A stretch of 64,000 nucleotides of DNA from Mycolicibacterium sp. P9-64 (GCF_008329605.1 NZ_NPKO01000008.1:248001-312000); one strand, 5' to 3'. Shown: positions 1-7,948, counted from the stretch's first letter. Program-made: numbers and translations. Notes: a model not told the origin generated them from the sequence alone.

Positions 1-655
1 GCTGACGCTTGATGTAATCGACGGTGCGGTCGGCGATGTCGTCGTCGATGGTCTCCATCCGCTTGGCGGTCAGCGGGCCGGTGTCGGTGATGGTCTGCTT
101 GCCGATCGGTCCGTACCTGTCGTCGTCGGGTTCGGTCGAGTCCTCGGTGAGCGCCTTGCAGTCGAGGACACCACGGGGCAGAGCAAGGTCGTGGAGTCGG
201 GGAAACAGGTCCTTGTGCGGGTAGTCGTACTGCTCCGGCTCCTCCTCGGCGTTGAGGTGATACAGGTTGCCGTAGAACTCGTCGAAGCCGTGCACCGTCG
301 GCAGGTACTTGTTCAGGTCCCCGAAGTGGTTCTTGCCGAACTGCCCGGTGGCGTAGCCGAGAGGCTTGAGCAACTCGGCGATCGTCGGGTCCTCGGCGGC
401 CCAGCCGATGTCGACACCCGGCACGCCGACCTTGCTCATGCCGGTGCGGTACACGCTCTGGCCGCTGATGAACGCCGCGCGACCGGCGGTGCAGCTCTGT
501 TCGCCATAGGAGTCGGTGAAGCGCATGCCCTCGTTGGCGATGCGGTCGATGTTGGGCGTGCGATAGCCCATCATGCCGTCGCTGTAGCAGCTGAGGTTGG
601 AAATCCCGATGTCGTCACCCCAGATGACCAGGATGTTGGGCTTGCCGTTCGGCAC
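1..655 (-). CDS. arylsulfatase, C-terminus cut by window edge
   Basis: The N-terminal 218 residues of a type I sulfatase, which hydrolyses sulfate esters with a formylglycine cofactor. The reading frame runs off the left edge, so the gene is partial here. Visible motifs are the metal-binding Asp pair (IWGDDIG, residues 12-18) and the signature CTAGR (Cys55 to Arg59), whose Cys would be oxidised to formylglycine. The GTG start at 655 is supported by an AAGGAG Shine-Dalgarno sequence a few bases upstream. No signal peptide is seen, so a cytoplasmic location is likely. The substrate cannot be told from this fragment. The family call is firm; the exact paralogue is not. Confidence 0.9.
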   Translation of the reverse strand, partial: MPNGKPNILVIWGDDIGISNLSCYSDGMMGYRTPNIDRIANEGMRFTDSYGEQSCTAGRAAFISGQSVYRTGMSKVGVPGVDIGWAAEDPTIAELLKPLGYATGQFGKNHFGDLNKYLPTVHGFDEFYGNLYHLNAEEEPEQYDYPHKDLFPRLHDLALPRGVLDCKALTEDSTEPDDDRYGPIGKQTITDTGPLTAKRMETIDDDIADRTVDYIKRQ

Positions 656-965
656 GGTCGGCTCCTTCCGCGGGCTTCTCTGTTTACCGTCGTTCCGCTC
701 GCCCTGACGAGCGTGTCGGTTCGATGCTAAGAGCCGCGGCACCCCGCTGGGGGCGTTCGACGGAGTCCACCTGCTTGTAGGAGCAAAAGCATTTCGCGCC
801 ATACCAATACGGTCTCGATGCGGGTGCGATCACCGGCTAACTCGACGGGGTGACCGCCTCGGCCGTCGGAACAGTGGTCTAGTGTCGATGGATCGTAGGT
901 ATCTCGCGTTCCCGCAACCACGGTTACCGTCTGCGATTGCTCGGATAGCGACGGGAGCACCGTCC
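656..965. other. non-coding interval with a putative -10
   Basis: About 310 bases between the sulfatase start and the chosen DUF5994 start. A TAGTGT hexamer at 880-885 could be the -10 of the rightward gene, giving a leader of roughly 75 bases. Nothing else convincing was seen; open frames here on either strand look like GC-rich shadows. Confidence 0.4.
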
Positions 966-1412
966 ATGGTGCCAATCTCCTCTCCTCGCACGAAGGCGCC
1001 GCGCCTGGCGTTTTGCACGAGATCGCAGGCGCGCGGCAGCGTCGACGGGGCGTGGTGGCCCAGCAGTACCAACCTCGGCGCCGAACTGCCCGACGTGCTG
1101 GCCGTCCTCGGTTCGCGCATTGGTGAGGTCCGTCGCGTGGTCTACGACCCGAGTATCTGGCCGACCACCCCGTCGCGCATCATCCGCAGGGGCGTCGCGA
1201 TAGCCGTCGACCCGTACAACTTGGTGACCAGCGAGACCGTTTACCTGATCGGGACGCACTCGCGCGACGCGGTGCTCTTCGTCGTTCCGCCGTCGTGCGC
1301 CGTTGCGGTGGTGGATCGTGTCCTCGGCGCCGTATCGGAGGCAGCGGGTCCGATGCATGCCAACGTTCTGCGCCACCTGCTCGGACAGTTCGCCGGCGCC
1401 AAGAAGGTCTAG
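966..1412 (+). CDS. DUF5994 family protein
   Basis: A 148-residue soluble protein of the actinobacterial DUF5994 family, whose function is unknown. The family core VDGAWWP followed by a segment like AELPDVLAVL is present, then a beta-rich part ending in LFVVPPSCA. I chose ATG 966 because GGGAG lies 8 bases upstream and the product then has the usual family length; GTG 882 and ATG 888 would add a poorly conserved 26-28 residue tail and lie on or just after a candidate -10. The stop TAG shares the bases CTAG with the stop of the convergent GTPase gene. Confidence 0.75.
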   Translation: MVPISSPRTKAPRLAFCTRSQARGSVDGAWWPSSTNLGAELPDVLAVLGSRIGEVRRVVYDPSIWPTTPSRIIRRGVAIAVDPYNLVTSETVYLIGTHSRDAVLFVVPPSCAVAVVDRVLGAVSEAAGPMHANVLRHLLGQFAGAKKV

Positions 1413-2551
1413 TGGTGGTGGGCCAGCGCCCACTCGGGCAGTGGGTCGGGATAGGCCTGCCATGCCGAAGGCCCTTCGGCCAGTTCGGAATCGGTGAGAA
1501 GCGCGGTGTCCAGCTTTGCGCGTACGCCGTGCTTGTCGAGGTTTACGCCGATGAACACCAACTCCTGTTCGGGCGCGTAATCGGTTGCCGCCCAATACTG
1601 CGCCGGTTCGATCGTCAGGTTCGGCCCGGCTTGCGACCAAATCGCGGCGATGTCGGGTCGGCTGGCGATCCAGCAAAAACCCTTGCTGCGCAACAGCCCT
1701 CGGATGTCGTCGAGGGTGTCCCACAGCCTCTGCGGGTGAAACGGCCGGTCGGATTTGTACGTGATGCTGGAGATGCCGTACTCCTCCGTCTCGGGGGTGT
1801 GGCCGCCTGTCAGCTCCTCATCCCATTCCGGGCTTTGCGCAGCGAGGTCGGGATCGAACAACCCCGTTCCCAGCACCGTCGACAGATTCACCACCCCGCG
1901 GAGGGTCTGCACGATCTGCGCCGACGGGTTGAGGCGCCGCAGCACCGATTCGACGGTAGCGACCGTCCGTTCGCCGACCAGGTCGGTCTTGTTGAGCAGG
2001 ATCACGTCGGCGAACTCCACCTGGTCGACCAGCAGGTCGGAGATGCTGCGCGAATCACCCTCGCCCGCAGCCATGTCGCGGCTGGCGAGATCCTCGCCGC
2101 GGGCCAGTTCGGGCAGGAATGTCACGGCGTCGACGACGGTCACCATCGTGTCAAGGCGTGCCAACTGCCCGAGGCTGAAACCCGTCTCGAACTCCCAGCT
2201 GAACGTCGCGGCGACGGGCATCGGCTCGGAGATGCCGGTCGACTCGATCACCAGGTAGTCGAACCGGTCCTGTCGTGCGATCTGCGCGACGGCTTCGACG
2301 AGGTCTTCCCGCAGGGTGCAGCAGATGCACCCGTTGGTCAGCTCTACGAGCTTCTCCTCGGTGCGGTCGAGATAGCCGGTGCCTGCGACCAACGCGGCAT
2401 CGATGTTCACCTCGCTCATGTCGTTGACGATCACCGCCACCCGCAGTCCGTCGCGGTTGGCCAGGATGTGGTTGAGCAGCGTGGTCTTTCCGGCTCCTAG
2501 GAAGCCGGAGAGGACGGTGACGGGCAGCAGGGTGGGGCGCAGGTCGGACAT
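1409..2551 (-). CDS. CobW/ZNG-type metal chaperone GTPase
   Basis: A 380-residue G3E-family GTPase of the COG0523 group, which delivers metal, typically zinc, to client proteins under zinc limitation. Seen: Walker A SGFLGAGKT (15-23), the metal motif CICC (Cys75, Cys77, Cys78), the Walker B/switch region VIESTGISEP, the guanine specificity motif NKTD, and a C-terminal CobW_C domain (about 265-365) ending in a short His run (ALAHHH). A 29-bp perfect palindrome abuts the start codon and has the form of a Zur/FurB operator, so zinc-dependent repression is inferred. The ATG follows a TATCAT -10 by 6 bases with no room for a ribosome binding site, which suggests a leaderless mRNA. Confidence 0.92.
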   Translation of the reverse strand: MSDLRPTLLPVTVLSGFLGAGKTTLLNHILANRDGLRVAVIVNDMSEVNIDAALVAGTGYLDRTEEKLVELTNGCICCTLREDLVEAVAQIARQDRFDYLVIESTGISEPMPVAATFSWEFETGFSLGQLARLDTMVTVVDAVTFLPELARGEDLASRDMAAGEGDSRSISDLLVDQVEFADVILLNKTDLVGERTVATVESVLRRLNPSAQIVQTLRGVVNLSTVLGTGLFDPDLAAQSPEWDEELTGGHTPETEEYGISSITYKSDRPFHPQRLWDTLDDIRGLLRSKGFCWIASRPDIAAIWSQAGPNLTIEPAQYWAATDYAPEQELVFIGVNLDKHGVRAKLDTALLTDSELAEGPSAWQAYPDPLPEWALAHHH

Positions 2552-2580
2552 CCGTTAATGATAATCATTATCATTAACGG
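2552..2580. promoter_or_regulatory. Zur/FurB-like operator, perfect 29-bp palindrome
   Basis: Two 14-base arms around the central C at 2566, with core TTAATGATAAT on the left and ATTATCATTAA on the right, without a mismatch. The AT-rich TGATAAT/ATTATCA half-sites resemble Fur-superfamily operators. The gene beside it is a COG0523 GTPase, a classic Zur target, so zinc control is more likely than iron control. It ends one base before the start codon and contains the -10. Confidence 0.85.
2558..2563 (-). promoter_or_regulatory. -10 TATCAT of leaderless GTPase gene
   Basis: On the minus strand TATCAT is followed by six bases and then the ATG at 2551, the spacing expected when transcription starts at the start codon itself. 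The hexamer lies inside the Zur-like palindrome, so a bound repressor would cover it. Confidence 0.65.
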
Positions 2581-2593
2581 CGCAAGGCGGGGT

Positions 2594-3691
2594 CTAGTTT
2601 GCGCGCCCCGCGGCCTTCATCTGGGCGTACATGTCGGTGTAGTACGGCAAGCAGTCGGCCATCGCCTTCTCGGTGGTGAACAACGGCTTGTACCCAAGGT
2701 CGCGTTCGGCCTTGGCGATCGAGAAGTAGTTGTCCATGTAGACCCGTTCCACGGCAAGCGGTTCCAGCGGAGGCTTGGGCAGGCCGAACCGGAAGTGCAG
2801 GCGCTGCCACTGGGTCATGACGAATCGGACCATCGGCCCCGACACCCGGAAGCTCGGCCAGCGCTGTCCGCACGCCTCGACGACCGGTCGGGAGAACTCG
2901 AACATGTTGACCGGTTCACCGTCGTTGATGAAGTAGGCCTGTCCGGGCGCCGTGCCGCCTGGCACCAGGTGCTCGCCGGCGAGGATGAATCCGTGAATCA
3001 GGTTGTGCACGTAGGAGTTGTCGAGTTTAGCGTCCTTCTTCCCGACGAGCACCTTGACGTGTCCGGCGATCACGCTCTCGAACAGCTTGCGGAACATCGT
3101 CTGGTCGCCGCGGCCCCAGATGCCGCTGGGCCGGATCGAGCAGGTCAGTAGTCCGTCGACGCCGTTCTGGGAGAGGACGAACTTCTCGGCTATGACCTTG
3201 GTTTCGGTGTAGAGGTCGTTGAATCTCTTGGTGTACGGCAAGGTTTCGTCGCCACCGGAGATCACCTGGCCGCCCATCACGACGCTGTTGGACGCGGTGT
3301 AGACGAACCGCTTCACCCCGGCTGCCTGCGCGGCGTGGACCAGTTTCTCGGTGCCGCCGACGTTGACGGCGAAACTGCGCTCCCGTGCCGGCGCAGACCC
3401 GCCGCCCATCAGGTCGATGACGGCCGCAGTGTGGATCACGGTGTCGATGCCCTCGACGGCGCCGGCGACGTCGTCGACGTTGGTGATGTCGCCGACGACG
3501 GCCTGCAGCCGCGGATGCTCGGGCAGTGGCGACGGTGCCCGGTCGAACGAGCGGACCTCGTGTCCGCGGTCGAGAAGCTCGGTCACCAGGTTGGTGCCGA
3601 CGAAGCCGGAGCCTCCGGTGACCAGGACGCGGCCGAGGTCGGTGCGGACGCGAGGCGCAGAGGGTTCAGGAGTCAGCGTTGAGTCACCCAT
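2594..3691 (-). CDS. hsd: 3beta-hydroxysteroid dehydrogenase/isomerase family
   Basis: A 365-residue extended short-chain dehydrogenase resembling M. tuberculosis Rv1106c, which oxidises 3beta-hydroxysteroids such as cholesterol to 3-keto-4-ene products with NAD+. Seen: the nucleotide-binding motif TGGSGFVG (25-32), the NAG-equivalent region HTAAVID, and the catalytic YxxxK as YTETK. It lies in the same order and strand relative to xseB/xseA as in M. tuberculosis. Upstream is a TATGAT -10 eight bases before the ATG and, over the -35 region, a KstR-type palindrome, which fits sterol-responsive control. Activity on cholesterol is inferred from the orthologue. Confidence 0.88.
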   Translation of the reverse strand: MGDSTLTPEPSAPRVRTDLGRVLVTGGSGFVGTNLVTELLDRGHEVRSFDRAPSPLPEHPRLQAVVGDITNVDDVAGAVEGIDTVIHTAAVIDLMGGGSAPARERSFAVNVGGTEKLVHAAQAAGVKRFVYTASNSVVMGGQVISGGDETLPYTKRFNDLYTETKVIAEKFVLSQNGVDGLLTCSIRPSGIWGRGDQTMFRKLFESVIAGHVKVLVGKKDAKLDNSYVHNLIHGFILAGEHLVPGGTAPGQAYFINDGEPVNMFEFSRPVVEACGQRWPSFRVSGPMVRFVMTQWQRLHFRFGLPKPPLEPLAVERVYMDNYFSIAKAERDLGYKPLFTTEKAMADCLPYYTDMYAQMKAAGRAN

Positions 3692-3699
3692 GGAGGCGA

Positions 3700-3705
3700 A
3701 TCATA
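3700..3705 (-). promoter_or_regulatory. -10 TATGAT of hsd
   Basis: TATGAT on the minus strand, eight bases before the ATG at 3691 with no Shine-Dalgarno sequence between, so the mRNA is leaderless or nearly so. Confidence 0.6.
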
Positions 3706-3712
3706 CCCAGAA

Positions 3713-3732
3713 AACTGTAACGTGTTCCAGTT
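3713..3732. promoter_or_regulatory. KstR-like operator upstream of hsd
   Basis: The palindrome ACTGTAACGTGTTCCAGT (3714-3731) has 7 of 8 arm positions paired and contains TGTAACGTGTTCCA, matching the KstR core TnnAACnnGTTnnA. It sits over the expected -35 region of the hsd promoter, where a TetR-family repressor would block polymerase. KstR represses sterol catabolism genes in mycobacteria and rhodococci. The match is by motif only. Confidence 0.65.
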
Positions 3733-3763
3733 CGGATTCGGCAAGGGTCGGCTGGTTGCGTTC

Positions 3764-3976
3764 TCAACTATCGGCGTCGTCACGCGACGCCAACGCCTTC
3801 TCGACCTTCTCGCGCGCCCCCGCCAGGTGCTCTTCGCAGCGTTTGGCCAGCTCTTCGCCTCTTTCCCAGAGCTTCAGGGACGCGTCGAGGTCCAGACCGC
3901 CCTGCTCGAGCGTGTGCACGACCTCGATCAGTTCGTCGCGTGCCTGCTCGTATCCCAATTGACTAATGGGCTTCAT
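3764..3976 (-). CDS. xseB: exodeoxyribonuclease VII small subunit
   Basis: A 70-residue, highly charged helical protein matching XseB, which with XseA forms exonuclease VII and degrades single-stranded DNA from both ends to short oligonucleotides. The family pattern is clear: an LE-x-GGLDLD-x-SL-x-L-x-ERGEEL core followed by a helix with the cysteine of KRCEEHL. The ATG at 3976 overlaps the 3' end of xseA by 14 bases, so the two are translationally coupled. Length is normal for the family. Confidence 0.93.
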   Translation of the reverse strand: MKPISQLGYEQARDELIEVVHTLEQGGLDLDASLKLWERGEELAKRCEEHLAGAREKVEKALASRDDADS

Positions 3977-5192
3977 CCGACCCCTCGCTGACAGTAGTGA
4001 CGGCACCGTCGGCCACGCGGATGCGCAGCCGGGTGCCCGCCGGAGCGTCCTCGACGGAGCGCAACACGGCCATGGAATCCGAAACCACCTGCACGACGGC
4101 GTAGCCCCGCGCCAGCGTCGCCGCCGGACCCAGTGTGGCCAGTCGGGCCGACAAGTGCCCAACGCGGTCGGTCTCGGACGCAACCAGGCGGCCGACGTCG
4201 CGGCGCGCGGCGGCGCGGGCGCGGTGGATCTCCTCGGCCCGCGCGGTCAGCGCGGCGAGCGGCTGCGCGAGCACCGGCCTGCTGCGCAGCTGGCCCAGCG
4301 TGTGCTGCTCGCGGTGCACCCAGTTGCGCAGCGCGCGGGCGCTGCGGCGGCGCAGATCGGAGACCAGCGCCTGCTCGGCGACCGCGTCGGGCACGACGCG
4401 CTTGGCCGCGTCGGTCGGCGTCGCCGCCCGCACGTCGGCCACCAGATCGCACAGCGGGCTGTCGGGTTCGTGGCCGATGGCGCTGACCACCGGCGTCGTG
4501 CACGCGGCGATGGCGCGGCACAGCGTCTCGTCGGAGAACGGCAACAGGTCCTCGACGCTGCCTCCGCCGCGCGCCACCACGATGACGTCGACGTTCGGGT
4601 CGGCATCGAGGTCGCGCAGCGCCTCGACGATCTGCGATACGGCGTTGGGGCCCTGCACGATCGTGTTGCGGATGGCGAATCGCACCGCGGGCCAACGGGC
4701 CTCGGCGACGGACGTCACGTCGCGCTCGGCCGCCGAAGCTCGTCCGGTAATGAGCCCGATGGTGTTGGGCAGGAAGGGGATTGGTCGCTTCAGTCGCACG
4801 TCGAAGAGGCCTTCGGCGTCCAGTAGCCGCCGCAACCGGTCGATTCTGGCCAGCAGCTCACCGAGTCCGACCGCGCGAATCTCGCTGACCCGCAACGAGA
4901 ACGTGCCTCTGCCGGTGTAGAAGTTCGGTTTGCCGCACACCACCACCTGGGTGCCCTCGGCGAGCTTGACCGGGGCGTTGCGGACCAGGTCGCGTGGGCA
5001 CGTCAACGTCAGCGACATGTCGGCTGCGGGATCACGCAACACCATGAACACCGTCTTGGCGTCGGGCCGGGCGTTGAGCTGGGTCAGCTGACCCTCCACC
5101 CAGACCGTGCCGAGCTTGTCGATCCAGCCGGCCACCCGGATGGCGACCGCGCGGACGGGCCAGGGATTCTCCGGTGAACTCGGCTGGGTCAC
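3963..5192 (-). CDS. xseA: exodeoxyribonuclease VII large subunit
   Basis: A 409-residue XseA. The N-terminal OB fold (about 25-110, WVEGQLTQL onward) binds single-stranded DNA. The catalytic region shows the family signatures ARGGGSVEDLLPF and GHEPDSPLCDLVAD, followed by a coiled-coil segment and a C-terminal RGYAVVQ motif. I chose GTG 5192 because its GTGA overlaps the stop of the upstream lipid-droplet gene by 4 bases; an open extension further upstream runs antisense-like through that gene. The operon order is lipid-droplet gene, xseA, xseB, as in M. tuberculosis. Confidence 0.93.
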   Translation of the reverse strand: MTQPSSPENPWPVRAVAIRVAGWIDKLGTVWVEGQLTQLNARPDAKTVFMVLRDPAADMSLTLTCPRDLVRNAPVKLAEGTQVVVCGKPNFYTGRGTFSLRVSEIRAVGLGELLARIDRLRRLLDAEGLFDVRLKRPIPFLPNTIGLITGRASAAERDVTSVAEARWPAVRFAIRNTIVQGPNAVSQIVEALRDLDADPNVDVIVVARGGGSVEDLLPFSDETLCRAIAACTTPVVSAIGHEPDSPLCDLVADVRAATPTDAAKRVVPDAVAEQALVSDLRRRSARALRNWVHREQHTLGQLRSRPVLAQPLAALTARAEEIHRARAAARRDVGRLVASETDRVGHLSARLATLGPAATLARGYAVVQVVSDSMAVLRSVEDAPAGTRLRIRVADGAVTTVSEGSDEAH

Positions 5193-5737
5193 TTCGCGGT
5201 CGCGCGGGTGATCCTGTTGGCCAGCAGAGTCTGGAACGGCGCACGCGACTTCGTCGCATCCTCGTAGGCCAGCAGGGCCTCGAGGTCGGCCACCTTCAGC
5301 GATGGCAGACGAGCGCGCAGCTGAGCCAGCGTGAGCGACTCGTAATCCAGCTCGTCGACGACGTCGGGCGGGACCGACGTGCTGGGCTTGATCGCGACCG
5401 GTGCCTCGGTCTCCGGCTCGCCCGTGCTGTAGAGCGCGAACCGGCCCTCGGTCAGGCGTTCCCCGTTGGTGGCGGGGGTGCTGGGGGACTCCTCGTCCTC
5501 GTCGAAGGTCGCCCACTCCGGCTGCTCATCCTTCGGCGGAAACAGCTGTTCAAGGGTCTCGTCACCCTTGTTCACCAAGTCGGCGACGTCTTGCTGCACC
5601 TTCATCACGAGATGGGCGACCTGACTGGCGACGGTCATCGGGTACATGAGGACGGTCTGCGGCAGTTTGAGGGTTTCCTCCAGCGCGGTCGCCGCCGCCC
5701 CTACCAGCAGACGGACCCCGTACGGTGCAGTAGCCAT
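5189..5737 (-). CDS. lipid droplet-associated protein (Rv1109c type)
   Basis: A 182-residue protein resembling Rv1109c, whose family is named for association with lipid droplets; biochemical function is unknown. It begins with an amphipathic, weakly hydrophobic helix (MATAPYGVRLLVGAAATALE) followed by LPQTVLMYPMTV, and ends in a SAP/Rho-N-like segment (DYESLTLAQLRARLPSL, about residues 130-170). ATG 5737 is chosen because TAGGCT lies seven bases upstream, giving a leaderless transcript; a longer frame to 5797 would run through the promoter. It heads the xseA-xseB operon and is divergent from ispH. Confidence 0.75.
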   Translation of the reverse strand: MATAPYGVRLLVGAAATALEETLKLPQTVLMYPMTVASQVAHLVMKVQQDVADLVNKGDETLEQLFPPKDEQPEWATFDEDEESPSTPATNGERLTEGRFALYSTGEPETEAPVAIKPSTSVPPDVVDELDYESLTLAQLRARLPSLKVADLEALLAYEDATKSRAPFQTLLANRITRATAK

Positions 5738-5744
5738 GGGTGCA

Positions 5745-5750
5745 AGCCTA
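5745..5750 (-). promoter_or_regulatory. -10 TAGGCT, leaderless start at 5737
   Basis: TAGGCT on the minus strand with a 7-base gap to the ATG and no Shine-Dalgarno sequence. Together with the ispH promoter it lies in a 53-base divergent intergenic region. Confidence 0.6.
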
Positions 5751-5778
5751 CGGCTGGGCGTTCGGGTAGGTCGGTAAG

Positions 5779-5784
5779 TACCCT
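5779..5784 (+). promoter_or_regulatory. -10 TACCCT, leaderless ispH
   Basis: TACCCT followed by six bases and the ATG at 5791. No Shine-Dalgarno sequence is present, so a leaderless ispH mRNA is likely. Confidence 0.55.
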
Positions 5785-5790
5785 TGAGCC

Positions 5791-6792
5791 ATGACACCGA
5801 CGATCAACATGGGCATCCCGGGTGCCGCCGGCTCGGTCGTCGCCCCCACAACCGGCAAGCGAGTTCTGCTTGCCGAACCGCGGGGTTACTGCGCGGGCGT
5901 CGACCGCGCCGTCGAAACCGTCGAACGCGCGCTCGAGAAGCACGGCGCTCCCGTCTACGTCCGTCACGAGATCGTGCACAACGTGCACGTCGTGGAGACG
6001 TTGGCGAAGGCGGGGGCCGTGTTCGTCGAAGAGACCAACGAGGTTCCCGAGGGCGCCATCGTGGTGTTCTCCGCGCACGGCGTCGCGCCGACGGTCCACA
6101 TCGAGGCGGCCGAGCGCAACCTGCGCACCATCGACGCCACCTGCCCGCTGGTCACCAAGGTGCACAACGAGGCCAAGCGCTTCGCCCGCGACGACTACGA
6201 CATCCTGCTCGTCGGCCACACGGGACACGAGGAAGTGGTTGGCACTGCCGGTGAGGCGCCCGATCACGTTCAGGTCGTCGACAACCCGGACGCGGTCGAC
6301 AAGGTCACCGTGCGCGACGTCAACAAGGTCATCTGGCTGTCCCAGACGACGCTGAGCGTCGACGAGACCATGGAAACGGTCCGTCGCCTCCGCGAGAAGT
6401 TCCCGACGCTGCAGGACCCGCCCAGCGACGACATCTGCTACGCCACCCAGAACCGTCAGGTCGCCGTCAAGGCGATGGCGCCGGAGTGCGAGCTGGTGAT
6501 CGTCGTCGGCTCGAAGAACTCGTCGAACTCGGTGCGTCTGGTCGAGGTGGCGCTCGGCGCCGGCTCCGACGCGGCCTACCTCGTCGACTACGCCGAGGAC
6601 ATCGACCCGACCTGGCTGGACGGCGTCACCAGTGTCGGCGTCACGTCAGGCGCGTCGGTGCCCGAGATCCTGGTGCGGGGCGTGCTCGAGCGGCTCGCCG
6701 AGTACGGCTTCGGCACGGTCCAGCCGGTCACCACGGCCAACGAGACGCTGGTGTTCGCGCTGCCGCGGGAGATCCGCCCCGCAAGACGCTGA
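5791..6792 (+). CDS. ispH: 4-hydroxy-3-methylbut-2-enyl diphosphate reductase
   Basis: A 333-residue IspH (LytB), the last enzyme of the MEP pathway, reducing HMBPP to IPP and DMAPP with an iron-sulfur cluster. The three cluster cysteines are visible in RGYCAGVDRAV (Cys34), DATCPLVTKVH and DDICYATQNRQ, along with the substrate-binding motifs VRHEIVHN, SAHGVAP and GHTGHEE. It closely resembles M. tuberculosis LytB2 (Rv1110). The ATG is supported by a -10 at leaderless spacing. The stop codon TGA is the first base of a short dispersed repeat that also occurs at 55567. Confidence 0.96.
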   Translation: MTPTINMGIPGAAGSVVAPTTGKRVLLAEPRGYCAGVDRAVETVERALEKHGAPVYVRHEIVHNVHVVETLAKAGAVFVEETNEVPEGAIVVFSAHGVAPTVHIEAAERNLRTIDATCPLVTKVHNEAKRFARDDYDILLVGHTGHEEVVGTAGEAPDHVQVVDNPDAVDKVTVRDVNKVIWLSQTTLSVDETMETVRRLREKFPTLQDPPSDDICYATQNRQVAVKAMAPECELVIVVGSKNSSNSVRLVEVALGAGSDAAYLVDYAEDIDPTWLDGVTSVGVTSGASVPEILVRGVLERLAEYGFGTVQPVTTANETLVFALPREIRPARR

Positions 6793-6812
6793 GCGCTTGT
6801 GTGAAGAGCAGA
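6790..6812 (+). repeat. stop-anchored dispersed repeat, copy 1
   Basis: TGAGCGCTTGTGTGAAGAG starts exactly at the ispH stop codon. A near-identical copy, TGAGCGCTTGCGCGAAGAG, starts exactly at the stop codon of the SDR gene at 55567. Both are followed by a purine-rich stretch. Confidence 0.65.
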
Positions 6813-6828
6813 ACGTCTAGTTAGACGT
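6813..6828. terminator. short inverted repeat between convergent genes
   Basis: ACGTCTA / TAGACGT arms with a 2-base centre, in the 28-base gap between the ispH stop and the stop of the convergent DUF6542 gene, overlapping the latter. It may act as a weak bidirectional terminator; no U-tract follows. Confidence 0.35.
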
Positions 6829-7948
6829 CGTACTGCCAGGAATCCGTCTCGGGATTGCGGTTGCGCGGCGGCCTCGTGCGGTTCTCGGTGCGTGGTTCGC
6901 CGTCGTCGGACGCCCGATAACGCACCCGCGACACCGGGTGGTGCGACCCGGAATCAGAGGGCCTCGGGGTGCGGGGCGCGCCGCTGGCCGGACGAGGTTC
7001 GTACGGGTCGTAATCCGAAGGGCGGCGACGCCGCTCAGGACGCTCGTATGAATCGGGCCGATCTTGGCGCTGCGGGCGGTCGTATCGCTCGGAGCGTTCG
7101 CGCGGTTCGACGGGCGGGGTGCGCCTCGGACGCGGTTCGCGTGCGTCACGGGGTTCGCGCGGCTGCGAGGCACGGGTGCGCCGACGGGGTTCTGGTTCGA
7201 CGGGCGGCACGGCAGGCCGTGGCCGGCGTGGACGGGGGGCGACGGGCTCGATGAGCTCTGTCTCCGGCGGACGTGCATGCCGTGAGCGCGACGCCCGCTC
7301 GGTTCCGGTCGTCGTCCGTGGCTTGCGCGCGGGACGCGAGGGCGCCAGCTCCTCTGCCACGACGCTGGGGCGTTCGATGGAGTGCCGACGGCCCCTGCGC
7401 TCGGGAGGCTTCTCCTTCGCGGCCACAGCGGCCGCAGCGGCTGCAGCCAACCCGCTGTCGGCGGTCGCGGTCGCAGCGTCGGGAGCGTCGGAGTCGTGTG
7501 ATGCGGACCGGCGGGCGGCCACGCCGAAGTACCAGCGGACCATCCCGATCAGTAGCACGATCGCCGAGGTGAAGAACATCAACGGGAATCGCTCGATCAG
7601 CGGATAGCCGCAATTGATCAAGGTGTCCTTGATGCCGGTGATCTTGCTGCCGTGGAAGACGAAGAACGCCGTCGGCACGACGAAGAAGAGGATCAACGGC
7701 GGCTGGATGACGGCGGAGAACACACCGGACTGACGCACGGCCAGCACCGCGAGTACACATCCCAAGACGTAGCAGACCGAGAACACGGCGCTGAGAGTCT
7801 TCTCACCGGATCCAGCGTCGTAGGCAAAGCCAACGGCCGATGCCGTCGCAGCCAGGATCACCGCGCCCCACCAGGGAATTCCAGGCACTCGGGGGAGTGC
7901 TGAGCGGTGATCGGGCACCATCGCCGAGTCGGCGCGCTGTCCTAACAC
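6821..7948 (-). CDS. DUF6542-type membrane protein with Arg/Pro-rich tail
   Basis: A 375-residue protein in the position of Rv1111c. Residues 1-145 hold four or five hydrophobic helices (WWGAVILAATASAVGF, VFSVCYVLGCVLAVLAV, PPLILFFVVPTAFFVF, LMFFTSAIVLLIGM), the DUF6542 region. The remainder is a long, low-complexity, basic Arg/Pro/Glu-rich cytoplasmic tail, likely disordered. Function is unknown. GTG 7948 is chosen because a TACGGT hexamer lies seven bases upstream (leaderless spacing); ATG 7921 is the alternative. It is convergent with ispH and divergent from ychF. Confidence 0.8.
   Translation of the reverse strand: MLGQRADSAMVPDHRSALPRVPGIPWWGAVILAATASAVGFAYDAGSGEKTLSAVFSVCYVLGCVLAVLAVRQSGVFSAVIQPPLILFFVVPTAFFVFHGSKITGIKDTLINCGYPLIERFPLMFFTSAIVLLIGMVRWYFGVAARRSASHDSDAPDAATATADSGLAAAAAAAVAAKEKPPERRGRRHSIERPSVVAEELAPSRPARKPRTTTGTERASRSRHARPPETELIEPVAPRPRRPRPAVPPVEPEPRRRTRASQPREPRDAREPRPRRTPPVEPRERSERYDRPQRQDRPDSYERPERRRRPSDYDPYEPRPASGAPRTPRPSDSGSHHPVSRVRYRASDDGEPRTENRTRPPRNRNPETDSWQYDV

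Noticed and set aside
882..965. Longer start (GTG 882 or ATG 888) for the DUF5994 gene
   Set aside because: A TAGTGT hexamer at 880-885 would be part of the coding region, and the extension has no family similarity.
5193..5516. N-terminal extension of xseA
   Set aside because: It runs through the lipid-droplet gene in another frame and lacks similarity; GTG 5192 gives the normal coupled start.
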